This document shows, piece after piece, positions 7,656 to 17,100 of a stretch of DNA of 64,000 nucleotides. The notes below the pieces were generated by a model. It was not told the DNA's origin. It saw only the letters and a list, made by a program, of their open reading frames with translations, and did not search any database. The DNA is from JBCAXA01 sp039183535 (lineage in GTDB: Bacteria > Pseudomonadota > Gammaproteobacteria > Steroidobacterales > Woeseiaceae): contig JBCDBO010000001.1 in NCBI GenBank assembly GCA_039183535.1, positions 73,148 to 137,147 on the forward strand, in the 5' to 3' direction. A program made the position numbers and the translations under genes. Numbering within the stretch: position 1 is the stretch's first letter; the number at the start of each line of letters is the position of its first letter.

Positions 7656-9731
7656 TCAGTACTTTCGGCGCACGACCAACGTGCAATCGCGCGGTATCGT
7701 GACACCGTCCTCGGCTGCCGGGAAGTTAGTTAGCTCAGGATTACCATCACCGGGATGCTGGGTATTGGTAAACAACGTCGCGAAATCCGGCGTGAACGTA
7801 ATACCGGTAATCTCGTCATTGTTAACACCCATGAGCAAACGCTTGTATTCGCCCGTTCGTGTATCGAATACCGTGAGCTGATCTTGTAATCCATCAGGCT
7901 GGCCACCATCGGTGCCAATGTATAGACGCCCAAACGGGTCGGCATAGGCAGCATCGGGATCGGTAAATACGTTCTCACCACCGTCGACCGGAGCCGAGTA
8001 CGCTGCATACGGCAGATCTTCGGCTAATGCGTCGGGGTCGATGTCTGGTTCGGTACCACGTGTGTTTCGCGCGATCGCAAACATGTTCCAGGTAAAGCGC
8101 GTCGAACTCGAGTCTTTAGTCTCGATAATGTAGCCGTCAAAGTTCTCGAAGACTGGGTTGGATTCGCTAACTTCTCCAGCGCCACTGTCTTTACGATCGT
8201 TATTCGTCAACGTCCAATAAATCTCACCGCGCGTTCCGACTGTGCTCCATTCCGGACGATCCATTTTGGTCGCACCCACGGCATCGGCAGCGAGACGGGC
8301 GTAGGTAAGAACGAGCGCCTCGGTGGTTAAACCGGCCGCTGCAATGTCTGGGTTAGTCGGTGTCAGCTCAATCCACGTTCCTGCACCAACGCCATCTGCG
8401 TTGCCGTCTTCATCGAATTTACCGACATACAACTTACCCTCATCCAGCGGACTCTTACCGTACGCGCGCGCCTTGCGCCATGGGTACTTTGACTCAAACT
8501 TATAGATGTAGTCGCCGCGTTGATCGTCGCCCATGTAGGCGGCAACACGGCCGTCACGAAGCTCCCGCATAGCAACAGCTTCGTGCTTAAAACGACCCAT
8601 TGCCGTTCGCTTAACTGGCTTAGCAGCGGGGTTGAACGGGTCGATCTCAACACACCAACCAAAACGGTTCGACTCGTTGGCGTAGTCGGCGTTAGATAAA
8701 TCGAACCGTGGGTCATGGTTTTGCCAAAAGTAACCGAAACCGAACACGCTGAAGCCGTAGCGAGCAAGGGCTGTGGTTTGTAAGTCGTCGGCACCGGTAA
8801 ACTCGCCCTCTGCATTGGGTGTTCCGAAGTAGCCGTTAAAATTCTCCTCGCAGGTGATGTACGTCCCCCAAGGCGTTGGCCCAGAACCGCAATTGTTGAC
8901 GGTGCCGAGCATCGGGTTGCCCGCTTTGTTGTCTAGTAAGTGACTGTGCGCAACAGGCCCTGCGAACTCGACCGGTGTGTTCACGGTGATGCGCCGGTTA
9001 AGACGGCTGCGTTTACGAAGCCGCCACTGACCACGACGATTGCGTTTAATCTCCACGCAGGAGACGCCGTGCGCGGCCTGCGATAAACGAACATCTTCTA
9101 GGCTCTCTGGACCGTCCTTACCAAGCACGTGCGAATTGCGACCAAACTCGTGGTTAACCGCCAGTACGCCACTGCGGCTACTCAACAACAAGCGGCGTAA
9201 CCATGACGGCAATTCCCGGCGAAATCGCGACTCCAAACGCAACAGACTCGGTAAATTACCAGGGTAGAACCACATGCCGTCGTGACCGATACCGATCTGA
9301 TTTTCCTGCTCTGCAGCCGTCGGGCGCGTTGCGGGATCGCCGGTGTACTCCGGGATACCCGGCTTGATTGGCGTGCCCCACGGAATAAGAACATCGTATT
9401 CATAATCGGGCGAAACCGTGACCGTCTTGCCGCCTTGCGAGGTTGCATCGGCAATTGTGAGACCGCGAAAATCAAGCAGCGAACCGCGCCGGGGACGACG
9501 ACTAAACCAGTCCCCTAGCGCGCTATTTGTGCCAGCGTGCGCTGGCTTCGGCGCAAGAAATCCGGCCGCGGCGACCGCCATCGAACCCTGCATCATCCCG
9601 CGCCGCGTTAAATTGGCGGCGACAATTTCCTGAAAGCTACTATTATCGGTTGGGTTGGTCGAAACATTCTCCGACGAATCGTCGCCACTGCGATCGATTG
9701 TCGGCTCGTGCGGTTGCATGACTGCGGCCAT
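7656..9731 (-). CDS. phoX: PhoX-type alkaline phosphatase (DUF839), Tat-exported
   Basis: This 691-residue phosphomonoesterase should release phosphate from organic esters in the periplasm. A twin-arginine signal is present (LTRRGMM at 41-47, then a hydrophobic stretch ending PKPAHAG near 67). The body has PhoX family features: HDGMWFYPG, CVEIDPFNP, ALARYGFSVFGFGYF and a C-terminal beta-propeller-like end with TNTQHPGDGNP. PhoX enzymes use Ca and Fe cofactors. ATG at 9731 has an AGGGGAA ribosome-binding site 5 bases upstream. It is transcribed alone: a hairpin follows it and a good Pho box lies 284 bases upstream, so control by phosphate starvation through PhoB is likely. Confidence 0.92.
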   Translation of the reverse strand: MAAVMQPHEPTIDRSGDDSSENVSTNPTDNSSFQEIVAANLTRRGMMQGSMAVAAAGFLAPKPAHAGTNSALGDWFSRRPRRGSLLDFRGLTIADATSQGGKTVTVSPDYEYDVLIPWGTPIKPGIPEYTGDPATRPTAAEQENQIGIGHDGMWFYPGNLPSLLRLESRFRRELPSWLRRLLLSSRSGVLAVNHEFGRNSHVLGKDGPESLEDVRLSQAAHGVSCVEIKRNRRGQWRLRKRSRLNRRITVNTPVEFAGPVAHSHLLDNKAGNPMLGTVNNCGSGPTPWGTYITCEENFNGYFGTPNAEGEFTGADDLQTTALARYGFSVFGFGYFWQNHDPRFDLSNADYANESNRFGWCVEIDPFNPAAKPVKRTAMGRFKHEAVAMRELRDGRVAAYMGDDQRGDYIYKFESKYPWRKARAYGKSPLDEGKLYVGKFDEDGNADGVGAGTWIELTPTNPDIAAAGLTTEALVLTYARLAADAVGATKMDRPEWSTVGTRGEIYWTLTNNDRKDSGAGEVSESNPVFENFDGYIIETKDSSSTRFTWNMFAIARNTRGTEPDIDPDALAEDLPYAAYSAPVDGGENVFTDPDAAYADPFGRLYIGTDGGQPDGLQDQLTVFDTRTGEYKRLLMGVNNDEITGITFTPDFATLFTNTQHPGDGNPELTNFPAAEDGVTIPRDCTLVVRRKY

Positions 9732-10592
9732 TTAGTATTTCCCCTTTTTGACGCAACGATTTAAAGACGTTCTTTGACGCGCCGACAGATCGACGCCGGC
9801 GCGCAAACCTCACCGGTAGAAATCGCGGGAAAAAAGGCAAGACGAAACGGACCGCTACGGTGTTATACCGCGGTTACCAAAGATGCCTGTTCCCCGAGAC
9901 ATCGAATTGTCACCATCTACTGCAGCGCAAACTTCCGGTTGACAGTTGTCACCCAAATCCGCGGCTGCAGTAAACGACGACAGGAGAAACCTACGAGATG
10001 TAAGCGACCGTTCAATGACACTTGCGTGACAGATTTATTGCACGTCGTTTTGTTGTCGCGTTCGCGAACAGAGCGCAACCAAACATGACGAATGTGTTAC
10101 GAAAACCGTGAACGCTATCGACGGCATACGTGAGAAACGGTGGTGTCGCGATGCGACCATCATGCGAGTTATCGCACGCAAAAAAACCAACGACGGGCAA
10201 TCACGTATCGATACTTGATTTAGCGCTTAACACAGGGATCGTATGCGCGCTGTTTGTTATCGGCATGGACTTAATGAGGTAAGCCTGCCAACACTCCAGG
10301 TTCTAAAGCGAAATCGAGACACTCATGCTGCTCAATACTGGCTCTACGAAACCACGACTTCTTGACCTAGCGCGCGTGTAACGAAGGTCCGTCTATGACA
10401 CTCTGTTGTGTGTGAAGTTGGTTTCCGCAATACCGTTGCTTTTGCCCGACAAATTCAGCAACGGTTGCGTACGTCACGATACCGGAAAACGCGGCGGCGG
10501 CTAAAAGGTCAACATCGAAATGACGCATTTAGAAATGTACGGTACAACCGAAGTATCGTGCGGAGTATTCACATGAAGGTGCGATCGAAACG
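9732..10592. other. Long intergenic region (861 bp) with no supported gene
   Basis: The stretch between phoX and the small prodomain-like gene is less GC-rich than its surroundings by eye. Its reading frames are short, mostly Arg/Thr-rich, and lack family features or ribosome-binding sites. A Pho box at 10015-10032 belongs to phoX. From 10033 to 10592 nothing could be assigned; no tRNA arms or T-tailed hairpins were seen. It could hold a small RNA or a decayed gene. Confidence 0.5.
10015..10032 (-). promoter_or_regulatory. Pho box (PhoB operator) upstream of phoX
   Basis: On the minus strand the sequence reads CTGTCACGCAAGTGTCAT, two TGTCA half-sites with the 11-bp period of the PhoB consensus (CTGTCAT-N4-CTGTCAT). 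A weak -10-like TTACAT begins 11 bases after the box. The phoX ATG is 284 bases downstream, implying a long 5' leader. Confidence 0.72.
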
Positions 10593-11084
10593 CTATTCCG
10601 CCGCAACTTTCGGCGTACGCGTTCGCAACAACTCAGGTTCGACATGAATATCGAGTCCCGGCGCACCGCCGGCCGCAATACGCAGTGCTATCGCCACACC
10701 GGCCGCGCCGGCCGTGGGTCGCACCCAACCCGAATGCGGTGCCCAGTCGTTAATCTGCTCAACCGTCAATCCGAGTTCTGCCAATGCTCGGCGCACTTTA
10801 TCGATCGGGCCACCATCGACAGTCCGAACAAACAATCGTCCGGTGGCGACGGCGCAATCGACACCCGATTCGGACTGATAAACCGGCAGCACGGCATCAC
10901 GGTTGGCAACACGCTCGGCCGCGAGCGCATCAATCAACACATGTTCGGCCAACGACTCGCTCAACACCGCATCGGACGGCGAGACGGCATTGCGCGGCTT
11001 CGCGGCCAGCTGACTGGCGCGGCGATACACCGTTCGCAGTACGCCGCTGCCGATCGACAGCGTATCCGGAAAGTCTTCGTCCAT
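10593..11084 (-). CDS. Small protein resembling the subtilase prodomain
   Basis: This 163-residue protein has no signal peptide or membrane helix. Residues 84-156 align without gaps to residues 108-180 of the divergent subtilase, in the region just before its catalytic domain. Identity is low (13 of 73 counted by eye), but both end in PELLRxR, and further upstream both have VLxD. Prodomains of S8 peptidases act as folding chaperones and inhibitors, so this may be a free-standing prodomain-like inhibitor or chaperone. The start codons of the two genes are only 19 bases apart. ATG at 11084 lacks a clear ribosome-binding site and may be replaced by an internal GTG. The function is inferred. Confidence 0.7.
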   Translation of the reverse strand: MDEDFPDTLSIGSGVLRTVYRRASQLAAKPRNAVSPSDAVLSESLAEHVLIDALAAERVANRDAVLPVYQSESGVDCAVATGRLFVRTVDGGPIDKVRRALAELGLTVEQINDWAPHSGWVRPTAGAAGVAIALRIAAGGAPGLDIHVEPELLRTRTPKVAAE

Positions 11085-11103
11085 CCGCTATTGGGAGATA
11101 GCC

Positions 11104-12699
11104 ATGTATGAGTTCAAATATGGGGGCAAGTCAGGGCGTAAACAACAACTCGCGTTAAGCGATGAACTGGTTGTCGTGGGCGGATCACGCAACAGAGCGC
11201 CGCTTCGAGCCGCACGCGAACGGTCGCGCGCGATTCTGGAGGGCCTTACACCGGTGGCCGATTTTCGCGATGCGACAGTGAGCGTCTTCCGCGTTAATGA
11301 AACGTTAAGCGCGACGTCCAAGCGAGATGTTCTGACCGACTTCAAAGCAGACAACAGTTTTGCGTTCGCCGGCAATTGCCTAACTGAGCCGAATACCGGT
11401 CAACCGGTCGTCTACACCGAACGGGTTTTCATACAGTTCCAACCCGGTACACGGGAATCGGCGATCAATCGCATCTTGCGGCAAAAGCGTTTTGTCGGTG
11501 TCCGCACGCTTCGCTACGCCGACAATGCGTACGTTCTGCAAGGCCGGAAAGGGCTGGGCCGCGACATATTCGGCCTAACGATGGATCTATTGGAGAAAAA
11601 TGGCGACATACGGCTATGTCACCCAGAGCTACTTCGTCCGCGGCACAACAAAGTGGCGTTCCCATTGCAGTGGCACTTACGCGAAACGTCGTATAACGGT
11701 CAATTGATTAACGAGCACGCGAATGTTGAGGCCGCTTGGGAACAAAGCACCGGTGTTGGCACGACCATCGCCGTTATCGACGATGGGGTCGACATTGACC
11801 ACGTCGAATTTCGTGCGCGTGGCGGCATTGTTGCGCCGCGAGACATGGGCAGCCGGAGCAATAATCCACGGCCTAGGTTCGCACTCGATAATCATGGTAC
11901 GGCCTGTGCCGGTGTGGCCTGCGCGAGTGGTGTCGACGGCGCATCAGGCGTTGCGCCGGATGCGGCGTTAATGCCGATCCGGCTATTGGCGGATCTCGGC
12001 TCGCAGGAAGAAGCCGATGCGTTCGTATTCGCGGCGCAACAAGGGGCTGATGTCATCTCCTGCAGCTGGGGCCCACGCGATGGCGATTGGACCAATCCGA
12101 ATGACCCGCTTCACACAACGCCGGCACCGTTGCCCGACTCGACACGGCTAGCGCTGCAATTCGCCGCCGAACGCGGACGGAATGGCGATGGCTGCGTCAT
12201 TTGCTGGGCGGCCGGTAACGGTAACGAATCGGTCGACCTTGACGGCTATGCCAGCAGTGAGTTCGTCATGGCTGTTGGCGCCTCGAACGATCGCGGAACA
12301 CGCTCTGCGTACAGCGACTTTGGCGATGCGCTTTGGTGTATGTTCCCGAGCAGCGACGCCCGGTCGCGACAACTAACCAACGGTATTTGGACCACCGACC
12401 GTATCGGCGGACTCGGCTACAACCCCGGTGATCCACAATTAGGTCACCCGGCTGGGGACTACACCAACGACTTTGGCGGCACATCGAGCGCTTGCCCCGG
12501 TGTCGCAGGCTTGGCCGCGCTAATGCTTGCCCGCGAGCCGCGGCTTGGTCTGGGCGATATCTGGGACATCATCCGTGAGACTTCCCAGAAGATCGATGTC
12601 GCGAATGGCAACTACGACGCAGAGACCGGCCACAGCCGCCAATACGGTTACGGACGCGTGGACTGTGCCGCTGCGGTCGCGGCCGCATCGCTAGACTAG
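11104..12699 (+). CDS. Subtilisin-like S8 serine peptidase
   Basis: This 531-residue peptidase has an N-terminal region (1-200) with the FKYGGKSG start and a prodomain-like segment ending PELLRPR at 174-180. The catalytic domain follows: Asp226 (AVIDDG), His264 (NHGTACAG), the oxyanion Asn372 (AAGNGNE) and Ser461 (GGTSSACPG). All catalytic residues are present. There is no signal peptide, so it acts in the cytoplasm or leaves by a non-classical route. The ATG at 11104 has a GGGAGA site 6 bases upstream. It is divergent from a small protein resembling its own prodomain, which suggests a protease and regulator pair. The substrate is unknown. Confidence 0.92.
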   Translation: MYEFKYGGKSGRKQQLALSDELVVVGGSRNRAPLRAARERSRAILEGLTPVADFRDATVSVFRVNETLSATSKRDVLTDFKADNSFAFAGNCLTEPNTGQPVVYTERVFIQFQPGTRESAINRILRQKRFVGVRTLRYADNAYVLQGRKGLGRDIFGLTMDLLEKNGDIRLCHPELLRPRHNKVAFPLQWHLRETSYNGQLINEHANVEAAWEQSTGVGTTIAVIDDGVDIDHVEFRARGGIVAPRDMGSRSNNPRPRFALDNHGTACAGVACASGVDGASGVAPDAALMPIRLLADLGSQEEADAFVFAAQQGADVISCSWGPRDGDWTNPNDPLHTTPAPLPDSTRLALQFAAERGRNGDGCVICWAAGNGNESVDLDGYASSEFVMAVGASNDRGTRSAYSDFGDALWCMFPSSDARSRQLTNGIWTTDRIGGLGYNPGDPQLGHPAGDYTNDFGGTSSACPGVAGLAALMLAREPRLGLGDIWDIIRETSQKIDVANGNYDAETGHSRQYGYGRVDCAAAVAAASLD

Positions 12700-12872
12700 T
12701 CGGCATGGCGAAAGCTAGTTGTTCGGACGCAGATTGTGGTACTCGCGGCGAGACCGAGCGACGCGTGAACGCTGCGGGTAGACGCTGCATCGACCGCTTA
12801 GCTCATGAATTGCTGACCAAGCTTGGCTAAACTCGGCGGAGCTGGACCAACAACAACGACAACGAGGTCAGC

Positions 12873-13490
12873 TTGACCGACCGAGACAACAACTCGCACG
12901 GCGAACTTGCGCCGGCGGAGCTGGTGGCGCGTATCCAAAGTGGAGACTCGGCCAGCGAGGCGGCACTCATCCGTCGTTACAGCCGCTCTTTGATGACGAT
13001 GCTGAAGCAGCGGACAGGCGATATCCAGCGCGCTGAGGATGTCCATCAAGACACTTTTTATATAGTGCTTGAACGGCTACGCAGTCCCGAGCGTAGCCTC
13101 GAAGATCCGTCGAAGGTTGCGGCCTTTATCCATCGAACAGCAGAGTATGTATTGATCGGTGAGTATCGGAAGGAGTCGCGACGCCAAACGTATGCGGATT
13201 CCGAGGTCATCGAACAGTCTCGAGACCCTCGTAGCGGACAGTTGGAGCGGTTGATCGACAGCGAGTCGCAGCGGGCGGTGCGAGAGCTTGTGCTTACGCT
13301 CAACAACGAGCGGGACCGCGAGCTGTTGTATCGGTTTTACATCTTGCAGCAAGAGAAGCCCCTTATATGTGAGGTGCTTTCACTGACATCGGTGCATTTT
13401 GATCGGGTTATCTCACGAGCTAGGAAGCGCTTTCGCAGCTTGGTAGAAGAACGCGGATTGACACTCGTCGATTCCGGAAGCGTAGCGTGA
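12873..13490 (+). CDS. ECF-like RNA polymerase sigma factor (CHAT operon)
   Basis: This 205-residue protein resembles sigma factors: region 2 at about 20-95 (IRRYSRSLMTMLKQR, then AEDVHQDTFYIVLERL) and a region 4-like helix pair at about 130-185 (ERDRELLYRFYILQQEKP ending in RARKRFRSL). The start is TTG at 12873 with a GAGG site 6 bases upstream. Its stop overlaps the next gene's GTG by 4 bases, and that gene looks like its membrane anti-sigma partner. The CHAT gene follows 23 bases later, so the three form an operon in which the sigma factor may direct CHAT expression. The family call is good; regulon unknown. Confidence 0.85.
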   Translation: MTDRDNNSHGELAPAELVARIQSGDSASEAALIRRYSRSLMTMLKQRTGDIQRAEDVHQDTFYIVLERLRSPERSLEDPSKVAAFIHRTAEYVLIGEYRKESRRQTYADSEVIEQSRDPRSGQLERLIDSESQRAVRELVLTLNNERDRELLYRFYILQQEKPLICEVLSLTSVHFDRVISRARKRFRSLVEERGLTLVDSGSVA

Positions 13491-14164
13491 CCGGAGAATC
13501 AGGATCTATGGATAAAGCGACGATTGAAACGCAACACCTCGTTGATCGCTATGTACAAGGCAAGCTGAGCAGTGAAGAACAACGCGAGTTTGAGATTTTT
13601 ATGCTCGATAACCCGGATATTGCGGACCAAGTCGAGTATGCGCGTGGGATGCAGTCTGCGTTGCAGGACGAAACGTCGCAGCTCTTTGCTGATATCGACA
13701 CCGGCCAACGAAAAACAGGTCGACAAACTTTTTTTCAAAGTCCGACGTGGGCAATGGCAGCAACCGTCCTGCTAGGCGCATCGATCGCTTGGAACGTAGC
13801 CCGTGAGTGGCAAGAACCGAGCGTCGGGCAACCATTACCCGTCACGCAGGAGGTGTGGCTAGAACCCGCTCGTAGCGAAGACAGTACGTACGAAATCGCT
13901 GCAGATCCGGCGGGCGTGCTAGTCAACATCGATGTCGCCGCTACGCCCGCGACGGCCTACCGAGTCGATCTGCTTGATGCCGGTGGTGCGACAGTGTGGA
14001 GCTTCGAGCCAGCCCTTGCTGACGATGACCAACTGTTGCGGTTGGTCGCGCCACCTTTCCCGGCTAACGACAGCACGTATACCGTCGTTGTTTACGATGC
14101 TGAACGAGCGTCCGAGCCCCTAACAACGTACTCCTTGGCGCTGACCAGCGCGACCGACGAGTAA
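13487..14164 (+). CDS. Anti-sigma-like single-pass membrane protein
   Basis: This 225-residue protein has an acidic N-terminal domain of the anti-sigma type (HLVDRYVQGKLSSEEQREFE near 16-35), one membrane helix at about 85-105 (WAMAATVLLGASIAW) and a periplasmic beta-rich domain at 115-225. That layout, together with translational coupling to the sigma gene, suggests it holds the sigma factor at the inner membrane and releases it on a signal. No zinc-finger HxxxCxxC is present, so it is not a classical ZAS protein. The GTG at 13487 overlaps the sigma stop; ATG at 13508 is an alternative start. The role is inferred from context. Confidence 0.75.
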   Translation: MTGESGSMDKATIETQHLVDRYVQGKLSSEEQREFEIFMLDNPDIADQVEYARGMQSALQDETSQLFADIDTGQRKTGRQTFFQSPTWAMAATVLLGASIAWNVAREWQEPSVGQPLPVTQEVWLEPARSEDSTYEIAADPAGVLVNIDVAATPATAYRVDLLDAGGATVWSFEPALADDDQLLRLVAPPFPANDSTYTVVVYDAERASEPLTTYSLALTSATDE

Positions 14165-14187
14165 AGCGAATCGACAAAGAAGCGACG

Positions 14188-17100
14188 ATGCCGAGCTTGT
14201 CCCGAATCGTGGTTGCCTTGGCAAGCGTTATTGCGGCGTCTGCCAGCGCGCAACAAAGCGATTTCGTTGAATTGAATATTGCGCGCGATGCGCCGAGCTC
14301 ACACGCCATCACGCTGAGCGCGGGACGAACGTACGAAGTTGAACTCGAGCAACTCGGGATCAATGCAACGATGACGATTGATAGCCCCGACGAGACAACG
14401 GTGGGCCCGTTCAACTCGCCGTTGACCGATCGCGGTTGGGAAACACTGTGGTACACGCCAGTAGCGTCTGGCGAACACACTGTCACTGTTCGCGCTGCAG
14501 ACGAAAGCCACAAAACCGGCCAAGTACGCTTGCGCGTTTCGGCCGTCGAGTTACAGCCATCCGAGCCACCGATACTCATTGCGCTAACCCGCACGGCAGC
14601 CGGTAGATTCGATACAACCGAGGAGCGGATCGCTGCACTACGTGTTTTCTCGCAAGCGCGCGAGCAGTTGAAAAACGCTCGTTGGCGACGTGCGAGCGCG
14701 TTTTTCGACCATGCGATCGCGCACCTACATGAGCTTGCCGAACGTCCGAGTGAGGCGGTTGCCGCGTACGCACGTGCGGCATCGGCGTACGAGCAGCTCG
14801 GTGCCCGCGAAAACGCGTTGTGGGCGCAGTATCGGCAGGCGAGTATGGAGACGTTTCGCGACAACTACGCCGCATCGCGGCAATTGCTGCGGGCCATGCT
14901 TTCGCCAGCGATTGACCTCGGCGAACCGAGTCTCATTTCCGCGACGCAGAACTACATCGGCGTCAACCACTATTACGAGGGCGATTTCGACGCAGCAAAC
15001 CAGTGGATACGCCAATCACTGGCCACCATCGAACCGACCGGGCGCGCGCATGAACAAGCGACTACCTTGTACAACTTGGCCTGGATTCGCTTGCAGGCCG
15101 GCGAAGCGGTGGCGGCGCTCGATTACTTTAACCAAGCACTGGCGATGGATGAGTCGTTAGGCGATATCGATGCACAGATCGATACGCGCGTCAGTATCGC
15201 AACAACGTACCGTGACATGGGCGACTGCGGCGGTGCCATTCACCAGCTCACCGACGCACTGGCACTAACACACCAACACAGCAAGAAACGGCAACTCGCC
15301 CGAATCCATAATCGCGCAGCGAGCTGTTACTCAACGTTGGGCGACTTTCGCGCATCGACGGCGTTGCTGCGACAAGCCTTGGAATACGCAAAACAGACTG
15401 AGAATCACCGCGAGCATGCAGATGCTTTGTACTTGCTTGGCGATGACGCGTACGCCACCGGTGCGCTTGAGGACGCCTTACGCCTGTATCAGGCCGCACT
15501 GCAAGCGCGGTTAGACATCGACGATCACGAAGGGGTGCTGCGTTGCCGTATTCGCTTGGGCGATGTTTTGCTCTCGCTAGGGCGTCTCGACGAAGCCGCG
15601 CAGCAGCTGGATAGCGCTGAACTCGCGTTCGGCGAGATCCGTACCATCAGCGGCGAGGCCGACCATGCTCTGGTGATCGACAAACTTCGCCATCGTAATG
15701 GTGACGATAAGGGAGCAACGACTGCGCTCGCTGGAGCGATGCGTCGTTATCAGTCGTTGCACGACAACGTCGGTCAACTGCTTACCTATCTGGCCCTCGC
15801 TGCGATCGACTCCGCCGATGACACAGCGCAACGTCGCGCCTACCTCGATGCCGCCATCGAGTTGGCGGAGAAGCCGCATGGGCATGTTGTCCGACCCGAA
15901 TTGCGGGCCCGGTATCGGGCGCGACTTGCTGAGGTGTATTTTCAGCGGGCGGCGCTCGACGTCGCCGCATTCGAAGAAACTACAGACGAGCGCCCGGCGG
16001 CCGAGTCTTTTGTGGCCATCAATCGAGGTCAAGCCCAAACGCTGGCCGAGCAACGGTTACGACGGCCCGACGAACAGCTGGTGATTGACGCCGCTCTGCA
16101 AGACCTGCAACGACGATTGACGACCAAGCTGGTTGCTCTTAAAGAGGCGATCGACAACGCCAATTCACCGGAACGGGTAACGAATCAACTGCGAGCCGAC
16201 ATCGAGCTTTTGCAACTGACCATTGATGGCGCGGCCAGCAAGCTGGAGCACGCTGACACGCAACGTATTGCGCCGATCAACGTCGACGCCGTTGCAGCGC
16301 TGCAGGCGCGTCTTTCGCCCGGTACGGCGCTGTTGCAGTACTCGCTAAGCGAATCGGTCGGCTTCGTATGGCTGGTCGATCGGAACCGCGTCTCCGTCAA
16401 ACGGCTCACGAACACCGAGCAAATCTCGGCCGACGCGAGAGCACTGCATGCAGCCATCACGCAACGTCGCCCGTACCGCAAAATCGCTGCTCGACTGAGC
16501 GAAACATTGCTCCCTTTTTTGACCGACAACGACTACCGCCGATTATCGATCGTGCCAGACGGCCCACTGCATTACGTACCATTCGCCGCACTGCCGCACC
16601 CATCGACCGGACAGGCGCTGATTGATTCGATCGAGCTTCAATTGCGGCCGAACGGGCTGTTACTTGACGAAGCGTATTCACCGGTAGCGATTGAGTCCGT
16701 TGCCGTTTTAGCGGATGCCATTTATTCCGCCGCGGACCCACGGCTTAATGACAGCACACAAGACCCAGCGACGCAGCCATTGCTGGCTGCTCTCGGTGCC
16801 ACCCGTAGCCGGCCGACGACTCGACTGCCCTTTTCAGCCGTTGAGGCCGAGGCGATCACCAAGCTGGCCGGTGATGCCGTTGTAAGCACGGCAACGGGCG
16901 CCAGTGTCACGCAGGCAATGCTGGCCGCTCAGTTGGCAAGCCGACCGGATCTCCTACACGTGGCCGCGCACGGTATTGTCGATATGGAGCACAGCGGCTT
17001 ATCTGGACTTGTATTATCAGCCTTTACAGCTGACGGTACGCCAACCAATGAGTTTCTGTCTGTGCCAGAGATTTACCGCTTAGGGTCGACGCCGACGGTC

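Noticed and set aside
10408..10647. 79-codon plus-strand frame in the long spacer
   Set aside because: It is Arg-rich and low-complexity, has no ribosome-binding site and runs into the next gene antisense.
14064..14864. 266-codon minus-strand frame over the start of the CHAT gene
   Set aside because: Its Ser/Arg-rich translation overlaps the anti-sigma and CHAT genes, both of which have recognised domains.
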